Shown: positions 36,563 through 45,947 of the stretch, piece by piece
Position numbering within the stretch: the first letter of the stretch is position 1
Layout of the letters: each line of letters begins with the position of its first letter
Assembly: GCA_963706785.1 (NCBI GenBank)
Contig: CAVPNJ010000008.1
Span: 124,001 to 188,000 of the forward strand
Direction: 5' to 3'
Length of the DNA: 64,000 nt
Origin: Pollutimonas sp963706785
GTDB lineage: Bacteria; Pseudomonadota; Gammaproteobacteria; Burkholderiales; Burkholderiaceae_B
Program-made: the position numbers and the translations under genes
Notes under the pieces: model-generated
The model's input: the letters and a program-made list of their open reading frames with translations, nothing else
Told to the model about the DNA's origin: nothing
Databases searched by the model: none

Positions 36563-37645
36563 TTAATGGGTTTTCAATAATATTTCGGACAAGGTATTAC
36601 AAAGGCGCTCGCTGTTCTCGCGAGTGCCGACCGTAATACGCAAAAATCGGTCGATTCTTGGCAAGCTAAAATGGCGTACAAGAATGCCATTGTCCCGTAA
36701 TGCTTGGCTCAACGCCGCACCTTCGTGGTCAGGATGACGCGCAAATAGGAAGTTGGCATGCGAAGGTAAAACTTCGAAGCCAAGCGTAGCCAATTGTTTC
36801 GCCAACCATTCACGTGTCTGGATAATGGCTTGACGGCCGTGGTCGAAGTACGCCGTATCTTGCATTGCTGCCACCGCCCCTGCTTGAGCAAGGCGGTCTA
36901 AGGGGTAGGAATTAAAGCTGTCTTTGACGCGTTGCAGGCCCTCGACAATTTCCTTGCTGGCGATGGCAAAGCCCACCCGCAAGCCAGCTAGAGACCGCGA
37001 CTTCGACAGAGTATGAATGACCACGATATTGTCGCACTTTCTTAAAAGCGCTACCGCAGAATCCGCACCAAAGTCGACATAGGCCTCGTCGATGACCACC
37101 GGCACGTCCGGGTTGGCCACGGCAATTGCCTCGATATCGGCCAGTTCGAGCGCAATACCGGTGGGCGCGTTCGGATTGGCGAAAATAATCCCGGCGGGCT
37201 TTACAGGGTAACGCGCTGTGTAATCGGACACCCGGATGGAAAAATCGTCAGCGAGCGGAATAATCTGACACGGAATCTTGTATAGCTGACAATACGTACG
37301 ATAAAAACTATAGGTAATGTCCGGCATGAGCAGCGGGCGGTCAGCATGACGAAATAAACCGTTGAAGACATGGGCCAACACTTCGTCCGAGCCATTCCCC
37401 GGAAACACCTGTGCGGCGGTCACGCCATGCAGTTGCGCAACAGCCTCACGCAAAGAGGTTGAGTCGTTGTCAGGATACAGGCGCAAGCTATCGTTCGTGG
37501 CGGCCCTGATCGCTTCAAGCGTGCGCGGCGAGGGTCCGAACGGGTGCTCGTTCGTATTAAGCTTCAGTAGCTGCGCTACCTTTGGTTGCTCGCCGGGTGT
37601 ATACGGCGCCAGTTCAATGACATGATCACTCCAGAAACGACTCAC
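36563..37645 (-). CDS. hisC: Histidinol-phosphate aminotransferase
   Basis: HisC transfers the amino group of glutamate to imidazole-acetol phosphate in histidine synthesis. The 360-residue PLP enzyme starts at a GTG. It has LKLNTNEHPFGPSP near the N-terminus, GNGSDEVLAHVF, FANPNAPTGI and the PLP-lysine motif HTLSKSRSLAGLRVGF. The GTG overlaps the stop of der by one base (TAGTG). Confidence 0.94.
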   Translation of the reverse strand: MSRFWSDHVIELAPYTPGEQPKVAQLLKLNTNEHPFGPSPRTLEAIRAATNDSLRLYPDNDSTSLREAVAQLHGVTAAQVFPGNGSDEVLAHVFNGLFRHADRPLLMPDITYSFYRTYCQLYKIPCQIIPLADDFSIRVSDYTARYPVKPAGIIFANPNAPTGIALELADIEAIAVANPDVPVVIDEAYVDFGADSAVALLRKCDNIVVIHTLSKSRSLAGLRVGFAIASKEIVEGLQRVKDSFNSYPLDRLAQAGAVAAMQDTAYFDHGRQAIIQTREWLAKQLATLGFEVLPSHANFLFARHPDHEGAALSQALRDNGILVRHFSLPRIDRFLRITVGTRENSERLCNTLSEILLKTH

Positions 37646-39084
37646 TATGCCCCCTGTATGTATGGGTTATGCGACGATTTGAACTCGATACGCAAAGGTG
37701 TGCCTTCCAACTTGAATGTCGTCCGGAAACGGGTTTCCAAGTAGCGCCGGTAAGATTCGGAAATGGCATCCAATGCATTGCCGTGAATGACAATAAGCGG
37801 AGGATTCTGCCCGCCCTGGTGGGCATATCGCATTTTCGGCCTGAATATCCCTTTTCGCGGCGGAGGCTGCTGTTCGACCGCCGCCTGTAGGATTCGAGTA
37901 AGTTTGGGTGTGGACAATTTGGCAAACGCTGCAGCATGGGCCGCATTGACGGATTTGAGCAGCGCGTTGACGCCCTGCCCATTTAAGGCCGATATAGTGT
38001 GCATTTTTGCAAAAGATAAGAAGCGCAGCTTTCGCTCAAACTCACGCAGGATGCGTTCACGCTGGTCGCTGTCCAAGCCGTCCCATTTATTGATGCCCAC
38101 GACAAGCGCCCTGCCGGTTTCAAGCACGAAGCCTGCTATATGGGCATCTTGGTCGGAAATTTCGGACTGAGCGTCAAGCAGTAACAAGACGACGTTGCAG
38201 GCTTCAATGGCCTGCAATGTCTTGATAACCGAAAATTTTTCGACCGCTTCAAATACCTTGCCACGCCGCCGTAAACCCGCGGTGTCTATCAAGGTATAAG
38301 AGACTCCGCCGCGTTCAAATTCAATTTCGATGGCGTCCCGCGTGGTACCGGGCATATCGAATGCAATCACGCGCTCTTCGCCGAGCAGCGTGTTAATGAG
38401 GGTTGATTTGCCTACGTTTGGCCGCCCCACGATGGCCAGCTTGATACGATGATTGATGACATCGGCGTCGGCCTCGCCTGCCTCAGTCTCATCGTCTTCG
38501 AAAGCGGCATTCGCTTCATCGAGATCGGGAATGTATTCATCAGATTCAACTTCGGCGCCATTTTCGTCAACGTCGGAATCGAGGTACGACAATGCGAGTT
38601 CAATGAGGTCGACCACCCCATCGCCATGCGAGGCAGATATAGGATGCGGCTCGCCCAGCCCCAGTTCGTGAAACTCGGATGCTGCCGAGCCGTAGCGCAT
38701 ACCCTCGGCCTTATTGACCGCCAACAACACGCGCTGGCCCGTCTTGCGCAAGAGCCGTGCGATCTCGTGGTCGTGCGCATTAATGCCAGCGCGCGCATCC
38801 ACCAAGAAGATCACGACATCGGCTTCGGCGATCGCTTGTTGAGTCTGGCGCGCCATTTCAAGGAGGATGCCGTCTTTAGCAACGGGCTCGAAACCGCCCG
38901 TATCGACGGCGATGAAGGGGTGCCTGCCGACTCGCCCTTCTCCGTAGTGACGATCGCGCGTCAGACCCGAGAAATCAGCAACCAGAGCTGCGCGCGAGCG
39001 GGTAATCCGGTTGAACAACGTGGACTTGCCCACGTTGGCGCGGCCCACAAGGGCGACTACCGGTTTGAACTTGACACTATTCAA
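37645..39084 (-). CDS. der: Ribosome biogenesis GTPase Der (EngA)
   Basis: Der assembles the 50S subunit. The 479-residue protein has two GTPase domains in tandem, with G1 motifs GRANVGKST (residues 14-22) and GRPNVGKST near 221, DTAGLRRRG as the second G3, and a C-terminal KH-like domain. The first G1 has Ala where most Der proteins have Pro. The gene starts at a TTG that overlaps the bamB stop (TTGA). Confidence 0.96.
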   Translation of the reverse strand: MNSVKFKPVVALVGRANVGKSTLFNRITRSRAALVADFSGLTRDRHYGEGRVGRHPFIAVDTGGFEPVAKDGILLEMARQTQQAIAEADVVIFLVDARAGINAHDHEIARLLRKTGQRVLLAVNKAEGMRYGSAASEFHELGLGEPHPISASHGDGVVDLIELALSYLDSDVDENGAEVESDEYIPDLDEANAAFEDDETEAGEADADVINHRIKLAIVGRPNVGKSTLINTLLGEERVIAFDMPGTTRDAIEIEFERGGVSYTLIDTAGLRRRGKVFEAVEKFSVIKTLQAIEACNVVLLLLDAQSEISDQDAHIAGFVLETGRALVVGINKWDGLDSDQRERILREFERKLRFLSFAKMHTISALNGQGVNALLKSVNAAHAAAFAKLSTPKLTRILQAAVEQQPPPRKGIFRPKMRYAHQGGQNPPLIVIHGNALDAISESYRRYLETRFRTTFKLEGTPLRIEFKSSHNPYIQGA

Positions 39085-40238
39085 TTGACACCAACCAAAA
39101 CCAAATTGCCATTACCTGTTTGTACCAGCACACCTCGATTGGTGGCCTGCAATGGCGACGTAATGGCGTCGCCACCGACTTGTACACGACCGAGCAATTT
39201 GCCATCGGTACGCGATAAGAAATGCACATATCCTTCAAGATCGCCGAAAGCAACTGCCTGCGGAACTACTGCACCGGCAGACAGACGGCGATTGCGCAAT
39301 GCGCTTTGCTTCCACACCTGATCGCCATTGGCAAGGCTGAAACTATGAACCACGTCGCGCTGATCGGCAGCGTACGCTTGCTGCGAATCAGTTGTCATTC
39401 CGGTATTGCTGGAAAATTTCTGTTCCCAAACGGGACGTCCACCTTGAGCGACATCGAAACATACCATCCGGCCCTGGTACGTAACGCCGCACATAAGAGG
39501 CCCTTGTAGCTGGGGCGTTCCGACCACGTCGCTGATACGTTCAAGGTCGGTAGCGCCCTGGGAAGTCGAAACGGTGCCTTCCCATTGCACACTGCCGTTA
39601 CTGGCGCCGATAGCAATCAGCCGCCCGTTCGGAAGGCCCGATATCAGCAGACCATCGACGATGATCATTTGCATATTGGTTTTAAGCGCCAGCGCGGGGC
39701 CCGGACGCTGAATGTTCCAGCGCGGTTCACCCGTGTTTTCGTCAAATGCCTGGATTCGGTAGTCGCTACTGCGAACAATCACTACCCCAGAGCCGACTGC
39801 CGGAGGAATATTGACTGCACTGCTCGCCTTGGCACGCCATTTCTCGGAGCCCTGATCATTGAAAGCCACGATGGTGCCGTCGGCGGCCGCAACGGCTGTT
39901 GTATTCCCGTCAGAACCGACGCCCGCTGTGAGCTCGGATTTGGCGTCAGCGCTCCACTGTACACGACCGGATGCGAGATCCACCTTGCTGACAGTACCTT
40001 TCGGCGTCGCGGCATAAGCCGAATCGGCAACGATGGCAGGAATGAAACCATAACCGCCACCATTGCCAATAGACACTGACCACGCCACGTTGGCCGAGAC
40101 TCCGGCGGGATATTCTGTTAAAGGAGTGGGATCGTAGCGCGCATTTCTGTTAGAGAACAAGGAACATCCGCTTAGCGCGACGACACTAATCGCCAATACG
40201 GTATTGCGCAATACACGACGAGTAACGGCAATCTGCAT
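39081..40238 (-). CDS. bamB: Outer membrane assembly lipoprotein BamB
   Basis: BamB is a beta-propeller lipoprotein of the BAM complex that helps insert outer-membrane proteins. The 385-residue protein has a signal peptide with lipobox LSGC and the acylated Cys at residue 25. The remainder shows repeating PQQ-like blades (VYALDLASGRVQW-type, seen as VSKVDLASGRVQWSADAKSEL, IQAFDENTGEPRWNIQR and VHSFSLANGDQVWKQ). It lies between yfgM and der. Confidence 0.95.
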   Translation of the reverse strand: MQIAVTRRVLRNTVLAISVVALSGCSLFSNRNARYDPTPLTEYPAGVSANVAWSVSIGNGGGYGFIPAIVADSAYAATPKGTVSKVDLASGRVQWSADAKSELTAGVGSDGNTTAVAAADGTIVAFNDQGSEKWRAKASSAVNIPPAVGSGVVIVRSSDYRIQAFDENTGEPRWNIQRPGPALALKTNMQMIIVDGLLISGLPNGRLIAIGASNGSVQWEGTVSTSQGATDLERISDVVGTPQLQGPLMCGVTYQGRMVCFDVAQGGRPVWEQKFSSNTGMTTDSQQAYAADQRDVVHSFSLANGDQVWKQSALRNRRLSAGAVVPQAVAFGDLEGYVHFLSRTDGKLLGRVQVGGDAITSPLQATNRGVLVQTGNGNLVLVGVN

Positions 40239-40241
40239 AAA

Positions 40242-40877
40242 TCAGGCTCCACCTAATGCATCAATTTTCAATCTAACGATTTGCGCTACAGGGTCGGACC
40301 CAAGGTCTTTCAATGCGCTTTCCCAAGCCGATTTGGCTTCGGCAGTTTTGCCCTGCGCGAGAAGAATATCGCCGCGACGGTCAGCATACAGCCCAGCAAA
40401 AGCTGGCGGCGCACTGCTTACTTGTGCCAAGGCTTGATCGTACTGTTTCTGTTCCAGCAATACGCCGGCCAAGCGAAGCTTGGCCAAGGCCGCCAGGGAT
40501 ACGTCCGAACCATTTTTACTTAACCATTCCAGTTGTTCGCGCGCCCCGTCGAGATCTTTACGCGACTGCAGGGCCTGCGCCGCAATCAGAACACCGCGCG
40601 AGGTATAGCCGGATTTCGGAAAATCGCTGCGCAATGTCGTGCTGGCGGCCTTGACCCGCGCAATGCCGTCGTCGCCCTGTTGTCGCGTCGCACTTTCAAG
40701 CGCTTCGAAATAGCTCATGGCCTGGGTGGCCTGATGACCTTCGTACCATTGCCAGCCACGCCAGCCGGCGATACCTGCCACAATGACGAAAACGACGACG
40801 GCACACAAGGTGCCGTAGCGATCCCACCATGCTCGTAAGGCGTCCAGCTTTTCCTGCTCTTCTAAATCGTATGCCAT
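40242..40877 (-). CDS. YfgM-type tetratricopeptide membrane protein
   Basis: This 211-residue protein has a short cytoplasmic start (MAYDLEEQEKLDALRAWWDRYG), one membrane helix (LCAVVVFVIVAGIAGWRGWQW) and a periplasmic TPR-like region (SYFEALESATRQQGDDG through LLAQGKTAEAKSAWESALKDL). E. coli YfgM (AncA) works with PpiD at the Sec translocon. It sits 3 nt after the hisS stop and 3 nt before bamB, so all are probably co-transcribed. Confidence 0.92.
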   Translation of the reverse strand: MAYDLEEQEKLDALRAWWDRYGTLCAVVVFVIVAGIAGWRGWQWYEGHQATQAMSYFEALESATRQQGDDGIARVKAASTTLRSDFPKSGYTSRGVLIAAQALQSRKDLDGAREQLEWLSKNGSDVSLAALAKLRLAGVLLEQKQYDQALAQVSSAPPAFAGLYADRRGDILLAQGKTAEAKSAWESALKDLGSDPVAQIVRLKIDALGGA

Positions 40878-40879
40878 GC

Positions 40880-42170
40880 TTAAACCTTTAATTTCAATTC
40901 TGTGACAAGGCGATCAAGCGCGATCGTTTCTTGTTGAGGCTGCTCGTCGCCCTGCTCTCGCAGCCACTTGACGCTGGCGTTTGCGAGGCAAGTTCATCGG
41001 CGCCCAGGATGACCGCCACCGCTGCGCCGCTGGCATCGGCACGCTTGAATTGGGATTTGAAACCCGGCGGAACCGGCGTGGACAATGACACGCAAATCGG
41101 CATCGCGCAATGATTCGGCCAACTGTGCCGCCAACCGCTGCGCTTCGGTTCGCCCTGGTGGATGATGTAGACTTGGCACTCGGGCGGCGAATCTGATCCC
41201 ACCGACTGAGACCACAGGTCCAGTAATCGTTCTACGCCAATCGCAAATCCCACCGCCGGCGCGGGCTTGCCGCCCAGCAGTTCGATCAGGCCGTCGTAGC
41301 GGCCGCCGCCGCAAACTGTGCCTTGGGCACCGAGGCGGTCGGTCACCCATTCGAAAACGGTCAGGTTGTAGTAGTCGAGACCGCGCACCAGCCGTGGATT
41401 CAGGCGATATTCGATGCCGGCATCAGCCAGTCGCATGCATACACCATCAAAATGAGCTAGTGATTCGTGCGCCCAGGAAATCAAATAGACGCGGCGCGTT
41501 GTTTGCCATTTCCTGCATCGCAGGATTCTTAGTGTCGAGCACGCGCAAAGGATTGGTGTACATGCGTCGCTGCGCCTCATCGTCGAGTACGTCCTTGTGT
41601 TGCTCCAGGTATTGAATAAGGGCGGCGCGGTGTGCGGCGCGCTCGTCGGCCTGGCCCAGCGAATTCATTTCCAGCCGTATGTCGTTCAGGCCCAGCATTT
41701 TCCACAGTCGTGCCAGCATGACGATAAGCTCGGCGTCGACATCGGGGCCCGCGAAACCCAGGGCTTCGACGTCGATCTGATGAAATTGGCGATACCGTCC
41801 GCGCTGCGGCTTTTCGTGGCGGAACACTGGGCCCATGGCATACACCCGTTGCGGCCGATCGTACAACATATTGTGTTCGATAGTTGCGCGCACCATGCCC
41901 GCCGTAAATTCGGGCCGCATGGTTAGCTGTTCGTCGTTCAGGGCATCGGTAAATGTATACATTTCCTTTTCGACGATATCGGTGACTTCACCTATGCCGC
42001 GCGTAAATAGATCGGGTATGCTCAAGCACCGGCGTACGCATATTGCGATAGCCGTAAGCCGACAGCCAATCGCGCACGATGGCTTCCAAAGCTTCCCACT
42101 GGGCGCTGGTATCCGGTAGAACATCTTTCATGCCGGTCAGGGCGCGAACCTTTTGAAACGACTGCGTCAT
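40880..42170 (-). CDS. hisS: Histidyl-tRNA synthetase (five indels in this sequence)
   Basis: HisRS charges tRNA-His. The gene starts at ATG 42170 (MTQSFQKVRALTGMKDVLPD). Motif 2 (VFRHEKPQRGRYRQFHQ) and motif 3 (VGFAIGVERLLD) are present, as are LVRGLDYYNLTVFEW and GGGRYDGL. The reading changes at about 42014 (+C), 41471 (+C), 41140 (one base missing), 41056 (+C) and 40986 (one base missing). Correcting these gives 429 residues, normal for the family. HisRS is essential and no second copy is visible, so I treat the gene as intact and the indels as probable sequence errors. Confidence 0.9.
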
Positions 42171-42212
42171 AAAATTCTGCTTTTCCTGCCGGGCTAGCAG
42201 CGCCCGTTATTG

Positions 42213-43505
42213 TTATTTGAAGCACTTGCCCGTAACGGCGCTCGACGTACTGTTCGACGATGGCCTGGAATTCTTGGGCAATGTGTTCGCCTTTGAGCGT
42301 AACCGTGCGCTCGCCATCGACAAACACTGGCGCGGAAGGCACTTCGCCGGTTCCGGGCAAACTGATGCCAATATCGGCATGGCGGCTTTCGCCCGGGCCG
42401 TTTACCACGCAGCCCATGACGGCCACGTTCATGGTTTCGACGCCGGGATAGCTGGTGCTTCCAGACCGGCATTTGCTCGCGCAGATAAGACTGGATGCTG
42501 TCTGCCAGTTCCTGAAAGACCGTGCTGCTGGTGCGCCCGCAACCGGGGCATGCTACCACCATAGGAGTAAATGCTCGCAGACCCATGGTCTGCAGGATTT
42601 CCTGGGCAACGACTGACTTCTCGTCGACGGTCGCCACCGGGTTCGGGCGTAAGCGAAATCCGGATGGTGTCGCCGATGCCCTGCTGCAACAAGACCGATA
42701 GTGCAGCCGTTGAAGCGACGATGCCCTTGCTGCCCATGCCTGCTTCAGTAAGGCCCAGATGCAAGAGGGTAGTCGCAACGCGAGGACAAGATCCTGGTAG
42801 ACGGTAATCAGGTCCTGTACGTGGCTGACTTTGCACGATAGCACGATGGCGTTGGGCGAGAGACCGAGTTCTTCGGCGCGCTGCGCATTGCTTATGGCCG
42901 ACACGACCAGCGCGTCGCGCATCACGGCTTGTGCTTCCCACGGTTCGGAACGCTTGCTGTTGTCGTCCATCATGCGCGCCATAAGCTCGTGGTCGAGGCT
43001 GCCCCAGTTGACGCCTATGCGCACCGGCTTTTCGTAGCGGCACGCAATTTCAATCATTTGCGCGAAGTTGTCGTCGCGTCTTTTGCCGCCGCCCATGTTG
43101 CCCGGGGTTGATCCGGTACTTGGACAGCGCCTGCGCGCATTCCGGAAACTGAGTCAGCAGCTTGTGTCCGTTGTAATGAAAGTCGCCCACCAGCGGGACC
43201 GATAACATTCATGCGGTCGAGTTGTTCGCGAATGGCAGGCAACCTCACGTGCCGCTTCGGGCGTGTTAACGGTGATGCGGACAAGCTCGGAACCGGCCAG
43301 CGCCAGCTCTTTGACCTGAATAGCAGTGGCGATGGCGTCCGTCGTGTCGGTGTTGGTCATGGACTGCACCACGACTGGAGCGTTGCCGCCTATTTGCACC
43401 GATTTGCCGCCCCAGCTAACAACTGCGGACCGCGTGGACCGCCTAAGCGTTGCGCCTACAGGGAATGGATTGCCGGCAGAGGTAAGGTTTTGCAGTGTTG
43501 CTCAT
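42213..43505 (-). CDS. ispG: 4-hydroxy-3-methylbut-2-enyl diphosphate synthase (at least eight +1 indels)
   Basis: IspG (GcpE) is the 4Fe-4S enzyme that reduces MEcPP to HMBPP in the MEP isoprenoid pathway. The ATG at 43505 overlaps the stop of the rodZ-like gene. Family segments are spread over several frames: VVVQSMTNTDT, IREQLDRMNVIGP, VRIGVNWGSLD, LHLGLTEAGMGSKGIVAS, ACPGCGR and VAVMGCVVNGPGE, the last two with cluster Cys. Extra bases are inferred near 43480, 43243, 43198, 43105, 42795, 42776, 42618 and 42453, and a ninth near the end. Removing nine gives 427 residues. The enzyme is essential in this group, so errors are more likely than decay. Confidence 0.88.
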
Positions 43506-43999
43506 TTTTTCAGGGATTTAAGCCAATCAAACACCAGCCAGGAGTCGGGCACCCAGCCCCGTTCGATGGCGTAAAAACCGGCAACAAACAATAAGACAAG
43601 AATGATAATCATCCAACCCCAGGGCCGATGCACTGATTCGCCGTGTATGGCCTGGTCGGCGGGGCCCAGCGAACCGGCCCGTGATATCGCAACAGGTTTT
43701 ACGGCACCTGCACTGGTCTGATTATCGAGCATCACCAACAATGCGTCGACATCCGCCTCAAGATAGCGGGCGTAGTTCTTTACGAAGCCACGCAACGACA
43801 CACCGGTTGGCAGCCGATCCCATTGCTCGGTTTCAAGAGCTTCAAGTTGACGGCTTGTGAACTTGAGGCGCGCGGACACTTCGCCCGGGGACAGGCGCTT
43901 GGCTTCCCGTAGACTGCGCAGGGCGGGCCCGACTCCCGCAGGAACCGAGGGCTGCGCCACGACTTCCAGTCGAGCTTCTTTCAGTAAGGTTTGATTCAT
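43502..43999 (-). CDS. RodZ-like helix-turn-helix membrane protein, short form
   Basis: The protein has 165 residues. The N-terminal Cro/C1-type helix-turn-helix (about 24-95: LRSLREAKRLSPGEVSARLKFTSRQLEALE) has the RodZ pattern GVSLRGFVKNYARYL. One membrane helix (WGWMIIILVLLFVAGFYAIERGW) follows, with only about 15 residues outside. RodZ links MreB filaments to the elongation machinery. The periplasmic domain of full-length RodZ is missing. Its ATG overlaps the rlmN stop, and its stop overlaps the ispG ATG. Confidence 0.82.
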   Translation of the reverse strand: MNQTLLKEARLEVVAQPSVPAGVGPALRSLREAKRLSPGEVSARLKFTSRQLEALETEQWDRLPTGVSLRGFVKNYARYLEADVDALLVMLDNQTSAGAVKPVAISRAGSLGPADQAIHGESVHRPWGWMIIILVLLFVAGFYAIERGWVPDSWLVFDWLKSLKK

Positions 44000-45153
44000 C
44001 CACGCTCCTGTTTGATAGCGATGGTAGCGCGGTCAGGCAAGCGCTCGTTGATACGTGTTCGATCTTTGACATCGCCAGCCAGCTGACCGCAGGCGGCCGC
44101 GATGTCATCGCCGCGAGTTTTTCGTACCGTTGTCACGACACCAGCGTCCATTAGACGCTGAGCGAACAAACGTACACGTGTAGCGGGCGAGCGTTTCAGG
44201 CCTGACTGCGGAAAGGGATTGAACGGAATCAAATTGAACTTGCAACGCACTTGCTTTGCAATGGTGATCAATTCGCGTGCATGCTGGTCGGTGTCGTTAA
44301 CCCCGTCGAGCATGATGTATTCGAAAGTGATGAAGTCGCGCGGCGCAAACTCAAGATATCGGTTGCAGGCATCGAGCAGCTCGGCCAGGGGATACTTGCG
44401 ATTGAGGGGTACGAGCCTGTCTCGCAATTCATCGTTGGGAGCATGCAGCGACACAGCCAGCGCGACGGGACAGTCTCGGCCGAGGCGGTCCATCATGGGA
44501 ACTACGCCCGAGGTTGACACCGTTACGCGGCGACGTGACAGACCATAGGCGTTATCGTCAAGCATCAGTCGCAAGGCGCCTAGCACCTGATCGTAATTGA
44601 GCAGAGGTTCGCCCATGCCCATCATGACGACATTGCTGATGACCCGCGCCGGCTCGGGCGCGGTCAAAGCACCGTCGCCAATGCGCGAGCTTTGTATATC
44701 GGCCTGGATTGCGCGCTTGGCGTACCAAAGCTGCGCAATTATTTCAGCGGTAGTAAGGTTGCGATTGAAGCCTTGATACCCAGTAGAACAAAACGGGCAG
44801 GCGACCGTACAGCCCGCTTGACTGGATATGCATAAAGTTCCGCGATCGTCTTCCGGTATGAACACCGCTTCGACCGCGTTGTTCTTGCCGACATCAAATA
44901 ACCATTTGCGCGTGCCATCGGTAGAGCGCTGTTCGATTGATACTGCTGGCGCATGAATCGAACAGTGCTCTGTTAGCTGTTGGCGAAACTCACGCGCCAA
45001 GTCAGTCATCTGGTCGAACGAATCCACCCCGCGCTGGTGCACCCAGCGCTGCAACTGTTTAGCCCGGAAAGGTTTTCCGCCCCACTGGCCGACAAGATCG
45101 GTCAGAGCGGCGAGATCGAGGCCGAGGAGATTGATGGATTCAGTAGAAGACAT
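43996..45153 (-). CDS. rlmN: Dual-specificity RNA methyltransferase RlmN
   Basis: RlmN is a radical-SAM enzyme that methylates C2 of A2503 in 23S rRNA and A37 in some tRNAs. The 385-residue protein has the CxxxCxxC cluster motif in GCTVACPFCSTG, SRRRVTVSTSGVVP, and a Cys near the C-terminus in TRGDDIAAACGQL that serves as the methyl-carrying residue in the family. It is the first gene of the coupled rlmN-rodZ-ispG-hisS set. Confidence 0.95.
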   Translation of the reverse strand: MSSTESINLLGLDLAALTDLVGQWGGKPFRAKQLQRWVHQRGVDSFDQMTDLAREFRQQLTEHCSIHAPAVSIEQRSTDGTRKWLFDVGKNNAVEAVFIPEDDRGTLCISSQAGCTVACPFCSTGYQGFNRNLTTAEIIAQLWYAKRAIQADIQSSRIGDGALTAPEPARVISNVVMMGMGEPLLNYDQVLGALRLMLDDNAYGLSRRRVTVSTSGVVPMMDRLGRDCPVALAVSLHAPNDELRDRLVPLNRKYPLAELLDACNRYLEFAPRDFITFEYIMLDGVNDTDQHARELITIAKQVRCKFNLIPFNPFPQSGLKRSPATRVRLFAQRLMDAGVVTTVRKTRGDDIAAACGQLAGDVKDRTRINERLPDRATIAIKQERG

Positions 45154-45190
45154 AAGTTTGGCGCAGTGAATAACGCGTTATCGCCAGTAA

Positions 45191-45616
45191 TTAACGGCTG
45201 TGAATGTTGCTTTCGGCAAAGAAGAAAGCGATTTCGACAGCGGCGGTTTCTGCGGCGTCGGAGCCATGAACGGCATTGGCGTCGATGCTGTCGGCGAAAT
45301 CAGCGCGGATAGTGCCGGCGTCGGCTTTCTTTGGATCGGTGGCGCCCATCAGGTCGCGGTTGACCTGAATGGCGTTTTCGCCTTCCAATACCTGTACGAA
45401 TACAGGACCCGAAACCATGAAATCGACCAGATCCTTGTAGAAAGGACGCTCTTTGTGCACAGCGTAGAAGCGTTCAGCATCTTCGCGCGACAATTGTTGC
45501 AAGCGAGCGGCGATTACTTTCAGATTGGCTTGCTCGAAACGGCTGACAATTTGGCCAATCACGTTTTTTGCGACTGCATCGGGTTTAATAATGGAAAGGG
45601 TACGTTCAATAGCCAT
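45191..45616 (-). CDS. ndk: Nucleoside diphosphate kinase
   Basis: Ndk balances nucleoside triphosphate pools by phosphate transfer through a His. The 141-residue protein starts MAIERTLSIIKPDAVAKNVIG. The active His is in GTIRADFADSIDANAVHGSD with the family NxxHGSD motif. It lies 37 nt before rlmN on the same strand. Confidence 0.97.
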   Translation of the reverse strand: MAIERTLSIIKPDAVAKNVIGQIVSRFEQANLKVIAARLQQLSREDAERFYAVHKERPFYKDLVDFMVSGPVFVQVLEGENAIQVNRDLMGATDPKKADAGTIRADFADSIDANAVHGSDAAETAAVEIAFFFAESNIHSR

Positions 45617-45947
45617 ATGAGATCCAAGGATATATGATAGCTCGGCTCGCTGGCTAGGCGCGACGCTATAAAGGCACGCCGCACATCAACCAAACGACAA
45701 AAGCTGGGGTTACAAAAACGGTTTTCTTAATAAAAACAATAACTTTGGCAAAGTTTATGTTAACCGGGCATTTTAACATGCCAATGTTAACCAACTCCAT
45801 CATAAAATAACGATAATCAAGCCACACAACTAGAACCCGCGGTTTTAGCACGCCATTCCCGGTTTGGCCGAAGTTTCGCATGCATCGCGCGTTTCATATA
45901 TAGTCAGACTTTTGCCGCTATGCGGCTGTCTGCATTTTTTTCACATC
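45617..45947. promoter_or_regulatory. ndk/valS divergent control region with ATGTTAA repeats
   Basis: This 331-nt AT-rich spacer between divergent genes holds no convincing coding sequence. ATGTTAA (45757-45763) and TTAACAT (45773-45779) form an inverted repeat. A second direct copy of ATGTTAACC lies at 45784-45792, 27 nt from the first. The set may be an operator for one or both genes; no known regulator site is recognised. Confidence 0.35.

Noticed and set aside
40880..43505. Programmed frameshifting in ispG and hisS
   Set aside because: There are about 13 sites, most without a slippery heptamer or downstream structure; programmed shifting uses one site per gene.
45666..45881. A 71-residue minus-strand frame between ndk and valS
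   Set aside because: It has no ribosome binding site, overlaps the repeat-bearing control region, and resembles no family.
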